Shown here one piece after another: positions 54,110 to 64,000 of a DNA stretch of 64,000 nucleotides (within the stretch, counting starts at the first letter, position 1; each line of letters begins with the position of its first letter). Position numbers and translations under genes: made by a program. This DNA comes from Paludibaculum fermentans (lineage in GTDB: Bacteria; Acidobacteriota; Terriglobia; Bryobacterales; Bryobacteraceae), in NCBI RefSeq assembly GCF_015277775.1, contig NZ_CP063849.1:4968501-5032500 (forward strand), in the 5' to 3' direction. The notes beneath the pieces were generated by a model. That model saw nothing but the letters and a program-made list of their open reading frames with translations. It did no database searches and was not told the DNA's origin.

Positions 54110-55270
54110 CTAGACACTCGTGATCTCCACCAGCCGCCAGCTCACCCGCACACCCTGCCCACCCGGCATTCGCACACTCCAACCGGCGGCAAACAAAAGC
54201 GAAACGGCTTCGTCCTCACCCGGCTCCGGCAACTCCACCAGCCACTCAAACGGCCCTGGCCGCAGGGCCGTCGACGCCACAATCCGCGGGCCGTCACTCA
54301 CATGGATCCGCTGCTCGGCAGGAGCTCCGGCCCACCCCGGAACCTCCCCCTTCACCAGGAATTTCCGCGTTCCTCCAGGCAGCATCCAGTGCATCCTGCG
54401 GCCGGCCCAGCCGCCGGGATAGTAACCCTGCGCGTGCAGCGCCACACGATCGATCTTCCAGCGGCAAAGTTGGAACACCCGCGTCGCCAGCCACTCCGCG
54501 CCCACCCGCCGCAGCGCTCCGCTCCAAACCTTGTCATACGTATCCAACCCGTAATACCAGCAGCCCGGAGCCCACCACGCACCCGTCTGCCTACGCAGCG
54601 TCGCCCACAATTCCCGGAACCGCCGCCCCCCGCCCGACGCCGTCTTGGTCTCGCCATACTCCCGCAGGCACCCAAGGTACTCCGGCACGTAGCGCAGCCC
54701 AAACCGCTTCCCCAACCGCACCAGCAGATCCCAATCCATCGACCAGTGCAGGGTCTCGCGCAGCCACCCCACCTCCTCCACCGCTGAACGCCGGAAAAAC
54801 ACGCTCTGCTGCAGAATCGAGTCGCACACCCAAGTCAGCCGCCACAAATTGAACGGCTCCGTCGCCGGAAACCTGCCCGTCACCCGGCCTGCCCGGTCGA
54901 TGCAGTAGCCCTCGCCGTACACAGCGCCCGCCAGCGGACTCTCCGCAAACGCCCGCACCGCCGCCGACACCGCGCCCGGCAACAGCAGATCATCGGAGTT
55001 GATCCATGCCACTATCTCGCCCTTGGCCCGCTGGAAGCCCTGGTTGATGGCATCGCTCTGCCCGGAATCCCGCTCGGAGACAAACGTCAGCCGCCCCGCA
55101 TACTCCGCCACAATCGCAGCCGTGCCGTCGCTCGACCCGCCATCCATCACCAGGTATTCGATGCGCGGATAATCCTGCCCCAACACGCTCTCAATCGTGT
55201 CGCGGATGAACGCCGCCTGGTTGTAGGAAGGCGTGACAAGCGACACCAGGGGTTGGTAGCTTTCACTCAC
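54110..55270 (-). CDS. glycosyltransferase family 2
   Basis: A 386-residue protein from GTG 55270, which overlaps the upstream gene's stop (GTGA). Motifs: PLVSLVTPSYNQAAFIRDTIESVL, IEYLVMDGGSSDGTAAI, RDSGQSDAINQGFQRAKGEIVAWINSDD (the DxD-type nucleotide site). The C-terminal third contains a helix-rich region without further hallmark. It likely transfers a sugar to a polysaccharide or LPS precursor. It forms a pair with the 630-residue glycosyltransferase upstream. Confidence 0.9.
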   Translation of the reverse strand: MSESYQPLVSLVTPSYNQAAFIRDTIESVLGQDYPRIEYLVMDGGSSDGTAAIVAEYAGRLTFVSERDSGQSDAINQGFQRAKGEIVAWINSDDLLLPGAVSAAVRAFAESPLAGAVYGEGYCIDRAGRVTGRFPATEPFNLWRLTWVCDSILQQSVFFRRSAVEEVGWLRETLHWSMDWDLLVRLGKRFGLRYVPEYLGCLREYGETKTASGGGRRFRELWATLRRQTGAWWAPGCWYYGLDTYDKVWSGALRRVGAEWLATRVFQLCRWKIDRVALHAQGYYPGGWAGRRMHWMLPGGTRKFLVKGEVPGWAGAPAEQRIHVSDGPRIVASTALRPGPFEWLVELPEPGEDEAVSLLFAAGWSVRMPGGQGVRVSWRLVEITSV

Positions 55271-57159
55271 CGCGAGGCGCCCCCCTGCCGCCAGTCGTGC
55301 CAATAGCGCTGCCGCCGCCCCCGATTCACGGCCAGCCCCCGTAAGAGGCTCGGCCACCGGCCGCTCATCGCCCCCGTGCCGCCAGCCAGCCGCAGCACCG
55401 CCCGCCCGTCGATCCACTCCAGAGGAACGTACTCAAATTGTTCCAGAATCAACTCGATAGCCTCGTCTCGAACCTGCTCGAGGCCCTCGTCATGCAGCGA
55501 GAAATCATGACCCCAAACCGCCAGGCACTCGGTCAGCCCAACAACAGCATGCCCCCGAGCCACCCGCAGCGCCAGCCGCAACTCGTCCAGAGCCCCCCGT
55601 CCCGCCCCCGTCCTTGATCCGGTCCTTGAGTCCGTCGTTGAGCCGCGACCGTAAGGGAGCGGTGGACCCTCCACCAAACCCCCACCCTCCCCCAAAAGCC
55701 AGCCAGCCCCCTCAAACGCCGCCCGCCCATAAAACGCCGCCGCCCCCGCCCAAACCGGCCCGTAATTCAAATCCTCATACACATACGGAACCCTACCCAC
55801 AACCCCATCCCCCCGCCGAGCCAGCCCATAAATCACCCCCGCTCGCGGACTCCTCCGCCACGCCTGCGCCACCATCGCCGCCGCCCCGGGCAGCCACTCA
55901 TCCCCGTCCCGCAGCACATTCACCAGCGCGCCCGAGCAACCCTCCACCCCGCACAGCATCTCCACATGCGGATAATCCTGCCTCCGCACCGACGCCGCGG
56001 CCTCCTCCCCACAAATCACCACGGAAATCACCGGCCACTCCGTCACTTCAATCTGCGCCGGCCCGCGATACCCAACAGCGGCCACGCGTTGCAGCGCTTC
56101 CAAAGTGCGATCCACCGCCCGATCCCACGAAAACAAACCCGCCCTGGCCCGTCCTGCCTCCGTCAACCTTCGGCGCAATCCCACGTCGGCCAGCACGCTC
56201 TCCACACCGTTGGCAATGGCAGCCGGATCCCCGGCCTCCACCAGCACCGCGCACCCGCCGGCCACCTCTTCTGCCGCCCCCCCTCGCGAAGTCACCACCG
56301 GAACCCCCAGTTGCATCGCCTCCAGCACCGGGATCCCAAAGCCTTCAAACAGAGTAGGAAACAGCAGCCCGCGCGACCGCCGGTACAACTCCGGCACCAC
56401 GGAGCCCTCCACTCGACCCAGCAGCTTCACCCGGCGGCTCAAGCCCATCCCCTCCACCAGCGCCTGCGCCGGAGCCCAATCGCCTCCCCCCGTACACACC
56501 AGATGCAGCTCGCCATGCCCGCGCTCGTGCAGTAACTTCAATGCCTGGAATGCGTTCGCGTGATTCTTGTGCGGCCAATAGAACGCCGGAAAGTAGAGAT
56601 ACTCCGCCGGCAGCGCCATTGCTTCAGCCGGTGGGCCGCCCCCGGCAGGCTGCGCCAGGAACTCCACATCCACCCCATGCCCGCACACCACCACCTTCTC
56701 CGCAGCCACCCCGTACCGCTCCACAATCGTGCGCTTCGAGAACTCCGAACACGTCAACACCACCGACGCATTCCTTGCGCTCGGCTCATAGTTCCTGCAA
56801 CGCCACTGGAGCGCCCGATCGTCGAAATAGGCAGGGAAGAACTCGTGCTGCAAATCAGGTATCATCACCGCAGAAGGGATAGGCGGATCGAGCGGTTCCA
56901 ACGTATGCAGCGGGCAGAAGAGCAGGTCAAATCCGCCCCCGCCGATCGCCTGGAGCATCGCACGTCCCTCTTCCGGGACAGCCCACACCTCAACCGGAGC
57001 CCCCACCATTTCGCGCACTGCCTGGAACTGCGAAGGCTGGGCGAATATTGTCAATTTCTGCCCGCGCCGCGCAAGACCCCGCAGAATGGCCTGCAGGTAG
57101 TTCTCCTGACCGCCGATACGCCCTTTAAGGTAGTGCCGGACGTTGACTGCGATGTGCAT
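55267..57159 (-). CDS. GT4 glycosyltransferase fused to a degenerate GT2-like domain
   Basis: A 630-residue protein. Residues 1-365 form a GT-B glycosyltransferase of family 4, with the N-terminal IAVNVRHYLKGRIGGQENYL and the catalytic FPTLFEGFGIPVLEAM and GVPVVTSRGGA blocks. Residues about 375-600 look like a family 2 domain that has lost its core: WPVISVVICGEE, LRDGDEWLPGAAAMVAQAW and VIYGLARRGDG remain, but the GGSxDxT and NxDD motifs are missing. A repeat-derived insertion (PLPYGRGSTTDSRTGSR) interrupts it. It is the first gene of the two-gene minus-strand unit and diverges from the next glycosyltransferase. Confidence 0.85.
   Translation of the reverse strand: MHIAVNVRHYLKGRIGGQENYLQAILRGLARRGQKLTIFAQPSQFQAVREMVGAPVEVWAVPEEGRAMLQAIGGGGFDLLFCPLHTLEPLDPPIPSAVMIPDLQHEFFPAYFDDRALQWRCRNYEPSARNASVVLTCSEFSKRTIVERYGVAAEKVVVCGHGVDVEFLAQPAGGGPPAEAMALPAEYLYFPAFYWPHKNHANAFQALKLLHERGHGELHLVCTGGGDWAPAQALVEGMGLSRRVKLLGRVEGSVVPELYRRSRGLLFPTLFEGFGIPVLEAMQLGVPVVTSRGGAAEEVAGGCAVLVEAGDPAAIANGVESVLADVGLRRRLTEAGRARAGLFSWDRAVDRTLEALQRVAAVGYRGPAQIEVTEWPVISVVICGEEAAASVRRQDYPHVEMLCGVEGCSGALVNVLRDGDEWLPGAAAMVAQAWRRSPRAGVIYGLARRGDGVVGRVPYVYEDLNYGPVWAGAAAFYGRAAFEGAGWLLGEGGGLVEGPPLPYGRGSTTDSRTGSRTGAGRGALDELRLALRVARGHAVVGLTECLAVWGHDFSLHDEGLEQVRDEAIELILEQFEYVPLEWIDGRAVLRLAGGTGAMSGRWPSLLRGLAVNRGRRQRYWHDWRQGGASR
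55611..55665. repeat. dispersed acidobacterial-type repeat inserted in coding sequence
   Basis: The core GAGCCGCGACCGTAAGGGAG lies at 55640-55659, preceded by two imperfect copies of GTCCTTGATCCG/GTCCTTGAGTCC. On the coding strand it reads in frame as LPYGRGSTTDSRTGSRTG. From memory, the same core is a frequent intergenic and in-frame repeat in Solibacter-like genomes; this should be confirmed by a genome-wide count. Confidence 0.6.
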
Positions 57160-57217
57160 GATCTCGGTGGGCAGGGTTCAATTTCCGCTCTCACCGTAAC
57201 ATACTGTAGTAGGTCGC

Positions 57218-58126
57218 TTGAATAAGACAATCTCCATCGTCACGCCGACTTTTGGCATGGCGGAATACCTCGGCTGCGCGATCCAAAGCGTACTGGGCCA
57301 GGAGTGTGCCCAATGCGACTACCTCGTCGCTGACGGCGGTTCTTCCGACGGCACCGTGGAGTTGCTGCAGAGCTTCAACGGCCAGCTCCGCTGGCGTTCT
57401 GAGAAGGATGGGGGCGCCGCCGCTGCCCTCCAGCGCGCCTTCCAGGAAGCCAAAGGGGATATTTTCACATGGCTCAACGCTGATGACGTTCTGCTGCCCG
57501 GGGCGCTCACCCAGGTGCAGCAGGCCTTCGAGCGCTATCCGGACGCCGTGGCCGTTTACAGCGGAGCTTCCTGGGTCGACCAGAACCTGCAACTCATCCG
57601 CCCCTATCCCGTCATCGCAGACGCCGTGCGCCACCTCCAGGAGGAGTGCCTCATCTGCCAGCCCGCCTGCTTCTTCCGCGCGGAGGCTTACCGTGCCTGC
57701 GGCGGCATCGACCCCAAGCTGCAGTCCGCCTTCGACTACGACCTCTGGATCCGCCTCTCGCGGCTCGGCCGCATGGTCTATGTGCCCGGCGAGTGGGCCT
57801 GGTCCCGCATGCACTCGGCCAACAAGAGCCTCGGCCAGCGCCAGCAGGCCTTCCGGGAAGGCGAACAGGTGCTGATGCGCCACTTCGACTACGTCCCCTT
57901 CTCCTGGATCTACTCGCGCCGTGTCAACAAACGCGATGGCCGCGATCAGTTCTTCCAGCCGCTTGAGCCCTCCCTCTACGCCTACCTCGCCTGCCTGCCC
58001 GAAGGCCTCAACACCAACCGCCGCCACCCCCTCCGCTACCTGCGGGACTGGGCTGCGCAAATCAGCTGGCGCGCAGCCGTCCGCATGCTGGGTTTGAAAG
58101 GTCCGGGCCTGAAAGGACGATCCTGA
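57218..58126 (+). CDS. glycosyltransferase family 2
   Basis: A 302-residue family 2 enzyme with a TTG start (57218). Motifs: TISIVTPTFGMAEYLGCAIQSVL, YLVADGGSSDGTVELL, KGDIFTWLNADDVLLPGAL (the DxD equivalent) and a C-terminal LQSAFDYDLWIRLSRLG with acceptor-site acidic residues. A weak AGTAGG precedes the start. It is three bases upstream of the polytopic membrane protein and is probably co-transcribed with it in assembly of a surface glycan. Confidence 0.9.
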   Translation: MNKTISIVTPTFGMAEYLGCAIQSVLGQECAQCDYLVADGGSSDGTVELLQSFNGQLRWRSEKDGGAAAALQRAFQEAKGDIFTWLNADDVLLPGALTQVQQAFERYPDAVAVYSGASWVDQNLQLIRPYPVIADAVRHLQEECLICQPACFFRAEAYRACGGIDPKLQSAFDYDLWIRLSRLGRMVYVPGEWAWSRMHSANKSLGQRQQAFREGEQVLMRHFDYVPFSWIYSRRVNKRDGRDQFFQPLEPSLYAYLACLPEGLNTNRRHPLRYLRDWAAQISWRAAVRMLGLKGPGLKGRS

Positions 58127-58129
58127 TCC

Positions 58130-59881
58130 GTGTGGCTGGCGGGCAGCATCCTGCTCCTGTCCGTTCTGCTCCTCGCCTGCGCCTTCACGGGCCGGGCGGT
58201 CTTCGCCGTCTGCGGCTCCTGGCGCCGGCCCATCGCCGCGCTTTGGTTCTCACCCGTCACCGGCCTCGCCGTCTGGATCCACGCCGCTGCCCTGCTCGGC
58301 TGGACCATCGGCTTTCCCCGCCCCGCCGCCCTCGCCGTCATGGCGCTTCTGCTCGCCCTCGGCGCCTGGCTCCTGCGCCATCAATGGCGGACGCTCACCC
58401 GCAAACTTTGGCTGCTGGCGCCCGCCACCCTCGCCGGCGGCTTCAGCCTCTTCTGCTGCCTGTTCCGGTTCCAGGCATTTAACCCCTTCAACGACGCCTT
58501 CACTTACCTCGTCCACGCCCGCTGGCTGCAGCACCATCCCTTCCGCGAAGCGGTCACCCGCGACATCCTCCAACCCGCCCTTTCCCAGGTCTACCTCTAC
58601 CAGAGCGGCCATCACCGCATGGGCGCGTCGTTCCTTCTAGGTTGGATCCAATCGCTCACCGGCAGTGATTGGCCGCACGGCGTTTTTCCGGCAGTCATCG
58701 CGCTGGCACTCGCCTGTGGCGGACTCGCCCTCAGCGGAGCCGTCGCCCTCGCCGTCCCAGCCCGCCGGCGCCTCTGTCTCGTCCTCGGCCTGCTGCCCGG
58801 CCTCACCCTCTCCGGCATCACCTTCGGAGCCGTTCACGCCTTCCTGCCCCAGTCCTTCGGCCTCGCTTTCGGCCTCGCGGCACTGGCGTCCGCTGGTGCC
58901 GGAATGTGGTGTCCCGCCGCGCTCTGCTTCAGCGCCCAGGTCTACTGCTACCCCGAAGCCATCCCCTTCACCACCATCGGTTTCGTCGCCCTGGTGCTTC
59001 TGCGCACGACCCGCCGCTCGGCCCTGCTCACCCTGGCCGCAGGAGCCCTCCTGGCCGCACCCGAATGGCCTAGGCTCGCACACAGCCTGGCCTATCAGGT
59101 GTCCGCCGTGGCCGGAGTGAACTCACCCTTCTCCGCGCACGAGGCCCTGGAGCATGCCACCGGCTTCAACGCCGGCCCCTGGCAGGACCGCATGAGCCTG
59201 TTCTTCCAGCCCCACCTGAACCTGCTGGTCTGCCTGCTGGTCCTCGCCGCGGCCGCCTGGGGCCTGCGCACCGCCCGGCGCACCGCCCCGCTCCTGCCCT
59301 TTGCAGCCATCGCGGCCGTTCTGTTCCTGGCCTGGGCGTGGTTCCGTTTTGGAGCCGGAAACCCGTGGGACGGCACCCGGGGGGACCCCTGGCGGCAGGC
59401 CCGCGTGGCCACCTACGCGGCCTATCCCGCTTTCGTGCTCATAGCCAGCGGGCTCGCCCTGCTGTGGCGCCAGAAGCCCCGTATCAGGCCCGCGCTGGGC
59501 ATTCTGGTGGCGTTCTGGCTAGGCGTAGGCGCGCTCCAACACTACCGCCTGGCCGAACCGCGCCTCCAGACCATGCAGGAGGAGTTGCTCTGCCAGTCGG
59601 ATTGCTGGCAGCAACTCCAAGCCATCCAGGCCGCGGCCCCGTCCGGCTCCGTCTCGCTGCAGGGCTTCACCTTGGAGCACTACAAGCTCCGCCGCTTCCT
59701 GACGTACATCTTGCTGGACCACCCGGTAGAAGGCACATGGCAGGATGACGACTACCTCGGCCCCAACCTCCCACCTACGCAAAGAGGCGCTCCGGCTCCA
59801 ACAGACTGGCTGTTGACACCGGAGCGCCCTTTGCACTTTCAACCGCGGCCGGGACGTTCCTACTCTGTCCCGAAACCATAA
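58130..59881 (+). CDS. polytopic membrane protein, GT-C-like glycosyltransferase candidate
   Basis: A 583-residue protein with a GTG start and about eleven to twelve hydrophobic helices. An acidic, polar loop sits early after a helix (FNPFNDAFTYLVHARWLQHHPF), which is where GT-C transferases using lipid-linked sugars have their catalytic Asp. The soluble tail ends with LHFQPRPGRSYSVPKP. Between two glycosyltransferase neighbours, a polyprenyl-sugar transferase role is likely but unproven. The 3' end contains a hairpin (see 59786-59828) and a piece related to the 25.5-kb inverted repeat. Confidence 0.75.
   Translation: MWLAGSILLLSVLLLACAFTGRAVFAVCGSWRRPIAALWFSPVTGLAVWIHAAALLGWTIGFPRPAALAVMALLLALGAWLLRHQWRTLTRKLWLLAPATLAGGFSLFCCLFRFQAFNPFNDAFTYLVHARWLQHHPFREAVTRDILQPALSQVYLYQSGHHRMGASFLLGWIQSLTGSDWPHGVFPAVIALALACGGLALSGAVALAVPARRRLCLVLGLLPGLTLSGITFGAVHAFLPQSFGLAFGLAALASAGAGMWCPAALCFSAQVYCYPEAIPFTTIGFVALVLLRTTRRSALLTLAAGALLAAPEWPRLAHSLAYQVSAVAGVNSPFSAHEALEHATGFNAGPWQDRMSLFFQPHLNLLVCLLVLAAAAWGLRTARRTAPLLPFAAIAAVLFLAWAWFRFGAGNPWDGTRGDPWRQARVATYAAYPAFVLIASGLALLWRQKPRIRPALGILVAFWLGVGALQHYRLAEPRLQTMQEELLCQSDCWQQLQAIQAAAPSGSVSLQGFTLEHYKLRRFLTYILLDHPVEGTWQDDDYLGPNLPPTQRGAPAPTDWLLTPERPLHFQPRPGRSYSVPKP
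59786..59828 (+). terminator. possible hairpin terminator inside the 3' end of the membrane-protein gene
   Basis: GGCGCTCCGG (59786-59795) pairs exactly with CCGGAGCGCC (59819-59828) and is flanked by AAAGA and CTTT. It is 50 bases before the stop, so it would act as a terminator only if the protein ends later than needed, or it is a dispersed repeat. The following T-run is short. Confidence 0.3.
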
Positions 59882-59899
59882 CCACAACGAACGAGCGAG

Positions 59900-61009
59900 C
59901 TAGCCGCCCATCTCGTCCCAGGTCACAATCCGCTTCTCATAGATCGCCTTCCGGCCCATCATCGCCGTCAGCGTCGATCGCTTCGCCGAGGCGGCATTGT
60001 TGAGAGGCAGCTTCTTGGCCCGGGCATTCTCGATGAACGCCTTCACGCTCAGCAGGTCGCCGCGCTGCCCGGCATCCGGCACTTCCAGCGCGATCTCGCC
60101 CTTCTGCTCGAGCTTGATCCACTTCGCCTGCGCCAGGTCGATGGCGCCTTCACTGCCAAACACCCGCTCCTTCACACCCGAGAAACCGGCCGGGTCGAAG
60201 TAGATGTGGGAGAACGTCACGCGAATATCGTCCGGGAACTCGTAGATCACGGAGTAGTTGTCCATGGTCGTCCGGCCCGGAGGTACATTCTTGTACAGGT
60301 TGATCCCGCCGGAACCCATCGCCCGCAGCGGAGGCTTGCCCACGGCCCAGACAAACAGATCGATGATATGGCAGGCCTGCTCCACAATGTTGTCGCCACT
60401 GCGCACGCGGTCGAACAACCAGGGCTCGTTCCGCGGCAGGTCGCCCGTATGCCGGTAGCCCTGCGCATACAGCATCTTGCCCATCCCGCCCGATTGCAGG
60501 AACTTCATCGAAGCCGCGCGGTTCGGATCATGCCGCAGCTGGAAGCCTGCCTGATAAATGCCCTTCGCGCTCTCCGTCGCCTTCATGATCGTGTTGCACT
60601 CTTCGGGCGTCAGCGCCATCGGCTTCTCGCAGTAGACGTGCTTGCCCGCTTCCAGAGCCGCGATCGCCGGCCCGATGTGCGTGTCCACCGGAGTCGCAAT
60701 GACAATCGCTTCGATGTCCTTGCGCTGCTCGATCATCTTGCGGTAATCGGCATAGCCCTGAGGCTTGTGGCCCTTTTCCGTGGCCGCATCCACGGCCTTT
60801 TTCAAGGTCTCCGGATCGATATCGCAAATGGCGATGATGTCGACACCCTGAACCTCGAACATCTGTTTCAGCAGGAAGCCGCCCCGGTTGCCGACACCGA
60901 TGAACGCCACCTTCATCCGGCCCGGTGCGTCCTGAGCCCGCAGAATTGCGGGTGCGGCCACCGCCGCGGCCAGAAACCCGCGCCGCGATGCGGAATAGAA
61001 ATCGGACAT
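59900..61009 (-). CDS. Tat-exported Gfo/Idh/MocA oxidoreductase
   Basis: A 369-residue protein with a twin-arginine signal (SASRRGFLAAAVAAPAILRAQ). The NAD motif reads VAFIGVGNRGGF and catalysis is marked by CEKPMALTPEE. The middle has SGDNIVEQACHIIDLFVWAVG, a histidine pattern as in inositol/sugar dehydrogenases of this family, and the C-terminus is complete. Substrate unknown; periplasmic. It is convergent with the glycan gene and divergent from the tRNA. Confidence 0.92.
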   Translation of the reverse strand: MSDFYSASRRGFLAAAVAAPAILRAQDAPGRMKVAFIGVGNRGGFLLKQMFEVQGVDIIAICDIDPETLKKAVDAATEKGHKPQGYADYRKMIEQRKDIEAIVIATPVDTHIGPAIAALEAGKHVYCEKPMALTPEECNTIMKATESAKGIYQAGFQLRHDPNRAASMKFLQSGGMGKMLYAQGYRHTGDLPRNEPWLFDRVRSGDNIVEQACHIIDLFVWAVGKPPLRAMGSGGINLYKNVPPGRTTMDNYSVIYEFPDDIRVTFSHIYFDPAGFSGVKERVFGSEGAIDLAQAKWIKLEQKGEIALEVPDAGQRGDLLSVKAFIENARAKKLPLNNAASAKRSTLTAMMGRKAIYEKRIVTWDEMGG

Positions 61010-61085
61010 AGTTTCAAACCTCGCTGTCCCGAATTGTATCCAACCCGGCCCATGCGCGGCTAACCGAAACGCGAACCCGGCCCCC

Positions 61086-61114
61086 TTCGCAAACGGCCGA
61101 GGCTTTGTTATAGT
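61086..61114 (+). promoter_or_regulatory. sigma70-like promoter of the tRNA-Glu gene
   Basis: TTCGCA (61086-61091) and TATAGT (61109-61114) are spaced by exactly 17 bases. The -10 lies 13 bases before the tRNA 5' end, a suitable distance for transcription start plus short leader. Confidence 0.6.
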
Positions 61115-61127
61115 GAAGAAGTAGCGT

Positions 61128-61202
61128 GGCGCTATCGTCTAAGGGTTAGGACGGAGCCCTCTCAAGGCTCTAATAGGGGTTCGAATCCCCTTAGCGCTAC
61201 CA
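61128..61202 (+). tRNA. tRNA-Glu (anticodon CTC)
   Basis: The cloverleaf can be folded by eye. The acceptor GGCGCTA pairs with TAGCGCT (a G-U at the first pair). The D-arm is GTCT...AGGAC, the anticodon stem GAGCC/GGCTC holds the loop CTCTCAA with anticodon CTC, and the T-arm is AGGGG-TTCGAAT-CCCCT. CCA is encoded at 61200-61202. It decodes GAG, fitting a GC-rich genome. Confidence 0.95.
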
Positions 61203-61265
61203 TCCCCCCCTCCCGCTGTCCATTCTCCCCAATTCAAGCGGCCCCAGTTGTACACTGTGGCTGAC

Positions 61266-62054
61266 ATGCTTCGGAGTCTATGCCTCCTTTGCCTGACATC
61301 TGTGCTTGTCTGCGCAGCAGGCCCGCCTGGGCCCACGGAATTCTATGTGGTCTCCGCGTCCTTCTCCGATCACGGCCTCCAGTTCTACTACAGGGTGGTC
61401 GAAGTCCGGCAGGACAGCCCCGACTCGGTGATCCGCTATCTACGCGTCGCACCGAATAACGTGTACTGTCCCCGCATGATCGTGCAGGCCGCCGAAGCAA
61501 GGGTAGCCGGTAAAACGCCGGCGCAGCTCGCCGGCCGCAGCAATCCGTGTGCCGTGGACCCGCTGAAGTTTCGTGCCGCCCTCCGCAAACCGCAGGAGAT
61601 CAACTCCGTCTTCGAGGCCATCAGCTATGGCATCGTCGCAAATTGTGGCGGCTCCTCTGTTTCGCTGAGCCTGCCCATCGAGCAGGAAGTCGACCGGAAA
61701 CAACTCAAATCCACGCATCCGGACATGGCCCGCCTGTGGGACCTCTCGTCGAAAATCGCAAACCCGGTCTTCGACAATAAGGACCTCTTCCATGACCGTT
61801 CGGAGCCGGAGGACCTGGCTCTCCAAAAAGCGGGCGAGAGACTACGCCCGGAACTGATTTCCGGCCGCTACGACAACGGCCTGATGGAGGCGAGAAACGG
61901 CAACGCAGATGCCGCAAGGCAGCACAGCTTTCGAGATCCCCTCTCCGGTTACAAGGGGCCGATCCCAGCGTCGGCGAGCAAGGGGTACGAGGACCCGAAG
62001 TTGGAAAACACCGACGCCTATCACTTCGTCAAAGGCCACCGGCTGCTTGGGTAA
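61266..62054 (+). CDS. exported protein of unknown function
   Basis: A 262-residue protein from ATG 61266 (an in-frame TTG lies 18 bases upstream). Signal peptide MLRSLCLLCLTSVLVCAAGPPG. The mature part has three cysteines (NNVYCPRM, SNPCAVD, VANCGGS) that may form a disulphide, and a C-terminal polar region (YKGPIPASASKGYEDPKLENTDAYHFVKGH). No family recognised. It follows the tRNA by 63 bases and has no same-strand neighbour downstream before the convergent rRNA. Confidence 0.7.
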   Translation: MLRSLCLLCLTSVLVCAAGPPGPTEFYVVSASFSDHGLQFYYRVVEVRQDSPDSVIRYLRVAPNNVYCPRMIVQAAEARVAGKTPAQLAGRSNPCAVDPLKFRAALRKPQEINSVFEAISYGIVANCGGSSVSLSLPIEQEVDRKQLKSTHPDMARLWDLSSKIANPVFDNKDLFHDRSEPEDLALQKAGERLRPELISGRYDNGLMEARNGNADAARQHSFRDPLSGYKGPIPASASKGYEDPKLENTDAYHFVKGHRLLG

Positions 62055-62404
62055 TCCGCCAAAGAGACAGCCACGAAGTGGCGCCTCGAACCGGGTTCGG
62101 CCGGGTCAGTCGGCCTTACCATGACAATCGACTACGCCTTGAGCTGCCGCCAATAGAAATTGCCAGGGTCTCTAGTGACTCGGGTTCGTTTGGGAGAACT
62201 AATGTGGACTTTCCAGAGCAGATTACAGAGGCGAACAGGCTGGGTTCTTAAGTCTGGCCTTGGGATGGGCAGCCTGCCGGTGGGCGCCGGGAATTGACCG
62301 TAAAGTGACGGTGAAGTGCGCGCTGGATTTACTTGACTCTGTCAACTAACTTACTTGCTTCAGTCAAGTATCTCGTGGGGGCGGTGGGTGGGGTGTGGCA
62401 AAAG
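62055..62404. other. intergenic region between the hypothetical gene and rRNA operon end
   Basis: No coding frame is convincing. A perfect 9-base inverted repeat TACTTGACT (62330-62338)/AGTCAAGTA (62362-62370) lies about 40 bases beyond the rRNA terminator, with short related CAAGT/ACTTG words between. Nothing else stands out. Confidence 0.4.
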
Positions 62405-62436
62405 CAAAAAGCCCCGGGGTTGATTCCGGGGCTTCT
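62405..62436 (-). terminator. rho-independent terminator of the rRNA operon
   Basis: On the minus strand, AAGCCCCGG pairs with CCGGGGCTT (positions 62427-62435 and 62410-62418) around an 8-base loop and is followed by TTTTTGCTTTT. It sits about 10 bases after the 5S 3' end. Confidence 0.9.
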
Positions 62437-62445
62437 CGTTTTAAT

Positions 62446-62561
<116 letters not shown>

Positions 62562-62651
62562 AACTCGTTTGAGCTTTGTTCTTCATTGAATATTGACGGG
62601 GTCCACTTTGTTGCCAAAAGAGCGGGAGCTCTGTGCAAAGAGTAAATTTTA

Positions 62652-64000
<1,349 letters not shown>

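Overview
The window looks like chromosomal DNA of an Acidobacteriota member, most likely Bryobacterales/Solibacter-like. It is GC-rich throughout. It carries a lineage-typical VWFA-related protein, an orphan MacB/FtsX-type permease of the acidobacterial kind, several Gfo/Idh/MocA oxidoreductases with secretion signals, and a dispersed repeat whose translation reads LPYGRGS. No phage or insertion sequence is visible. The right edge is an rRNA operon on the minus strand (23S partial, then 5S).

Layout. 1-2.7 kb: end of an AddB-like helicase/nuclease subunit and a methyltransferase. 2.7-5.1 kb: a fused LptF-LptG permease. 5.2-11.8 kb: an aldo/keto reductase and a TolC-adaptor-RND efflux operon. 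11.9-15.5 kb: two exported TldD-like proteins, one with the metalloprotease motif and one without. 15.5-17.6 kb: a LuxR-type regulator divergent from a CpaE/TadZ-like protein. 17.6-20.6 kb: an APH-type kinase overlapping a divergent enolase, then a SET-domain protein with a histone-H1-like tail. 20.7-25.5 kb: malate dehydrogenase, phosphotransacetylase, a histone-deacetylase-family enzyme and an Idh-DUF1080 fusion. 25.6-32.4 kb: an ADOP permease, heme A/cytochrome oxidase assembly genes (CtaA-like, CtaB, SCO1, DUF420), a methyltransferase and Lgt. 32.8-35.6 kb: TadE, TadE-like and TadG-VWA genes. 35.7-41.4 kb: an oxidoreductase, a large exported protein of unknown function and a VWFA-related protein.

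41.5-46.8 kb holds the most striking system: a compact cas10-csm2-csm3-csm4-csm5 operon (type III-A order). There is no cas6, adaptation gene, Csm6-type effector or CRISPR array anywhere in the window. Its Cas10 is about 467 residues, has no HD nuclease domain and no visible zinc finger, and reads GGDE at the palm motif. Its Csm2 has a ~155-residue Pro/Arg/Gly-rich disordered extension. Csm3 keeps the aspartate that cleaves target RNA. This reads as a stripped, possibly repurposed RNA-targeting complex.

46.9-49.3 kb: an ExeA-like ATPase, a secreted protein made of eight near-identical 15-residue repeats, and a multi-spanning membrane protein. 49.3-54.1 kb: a giant SBBP-propeller/Ig-like surface protein. 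54.1-59.9 kb: a glycan cluster with three glycosyltransferases, one a GT4 fused to a degenerate GT2-like domain, and a polytopic membrane protein. 59.9-64 kb: a Tat-exported oxidoreductase, tRNA-Glu(CTC), an exported hypothetical protein, 5S and 23S rRNA. Most genes are packed in short same-strand operons with 4-bp stop/start overlaps.
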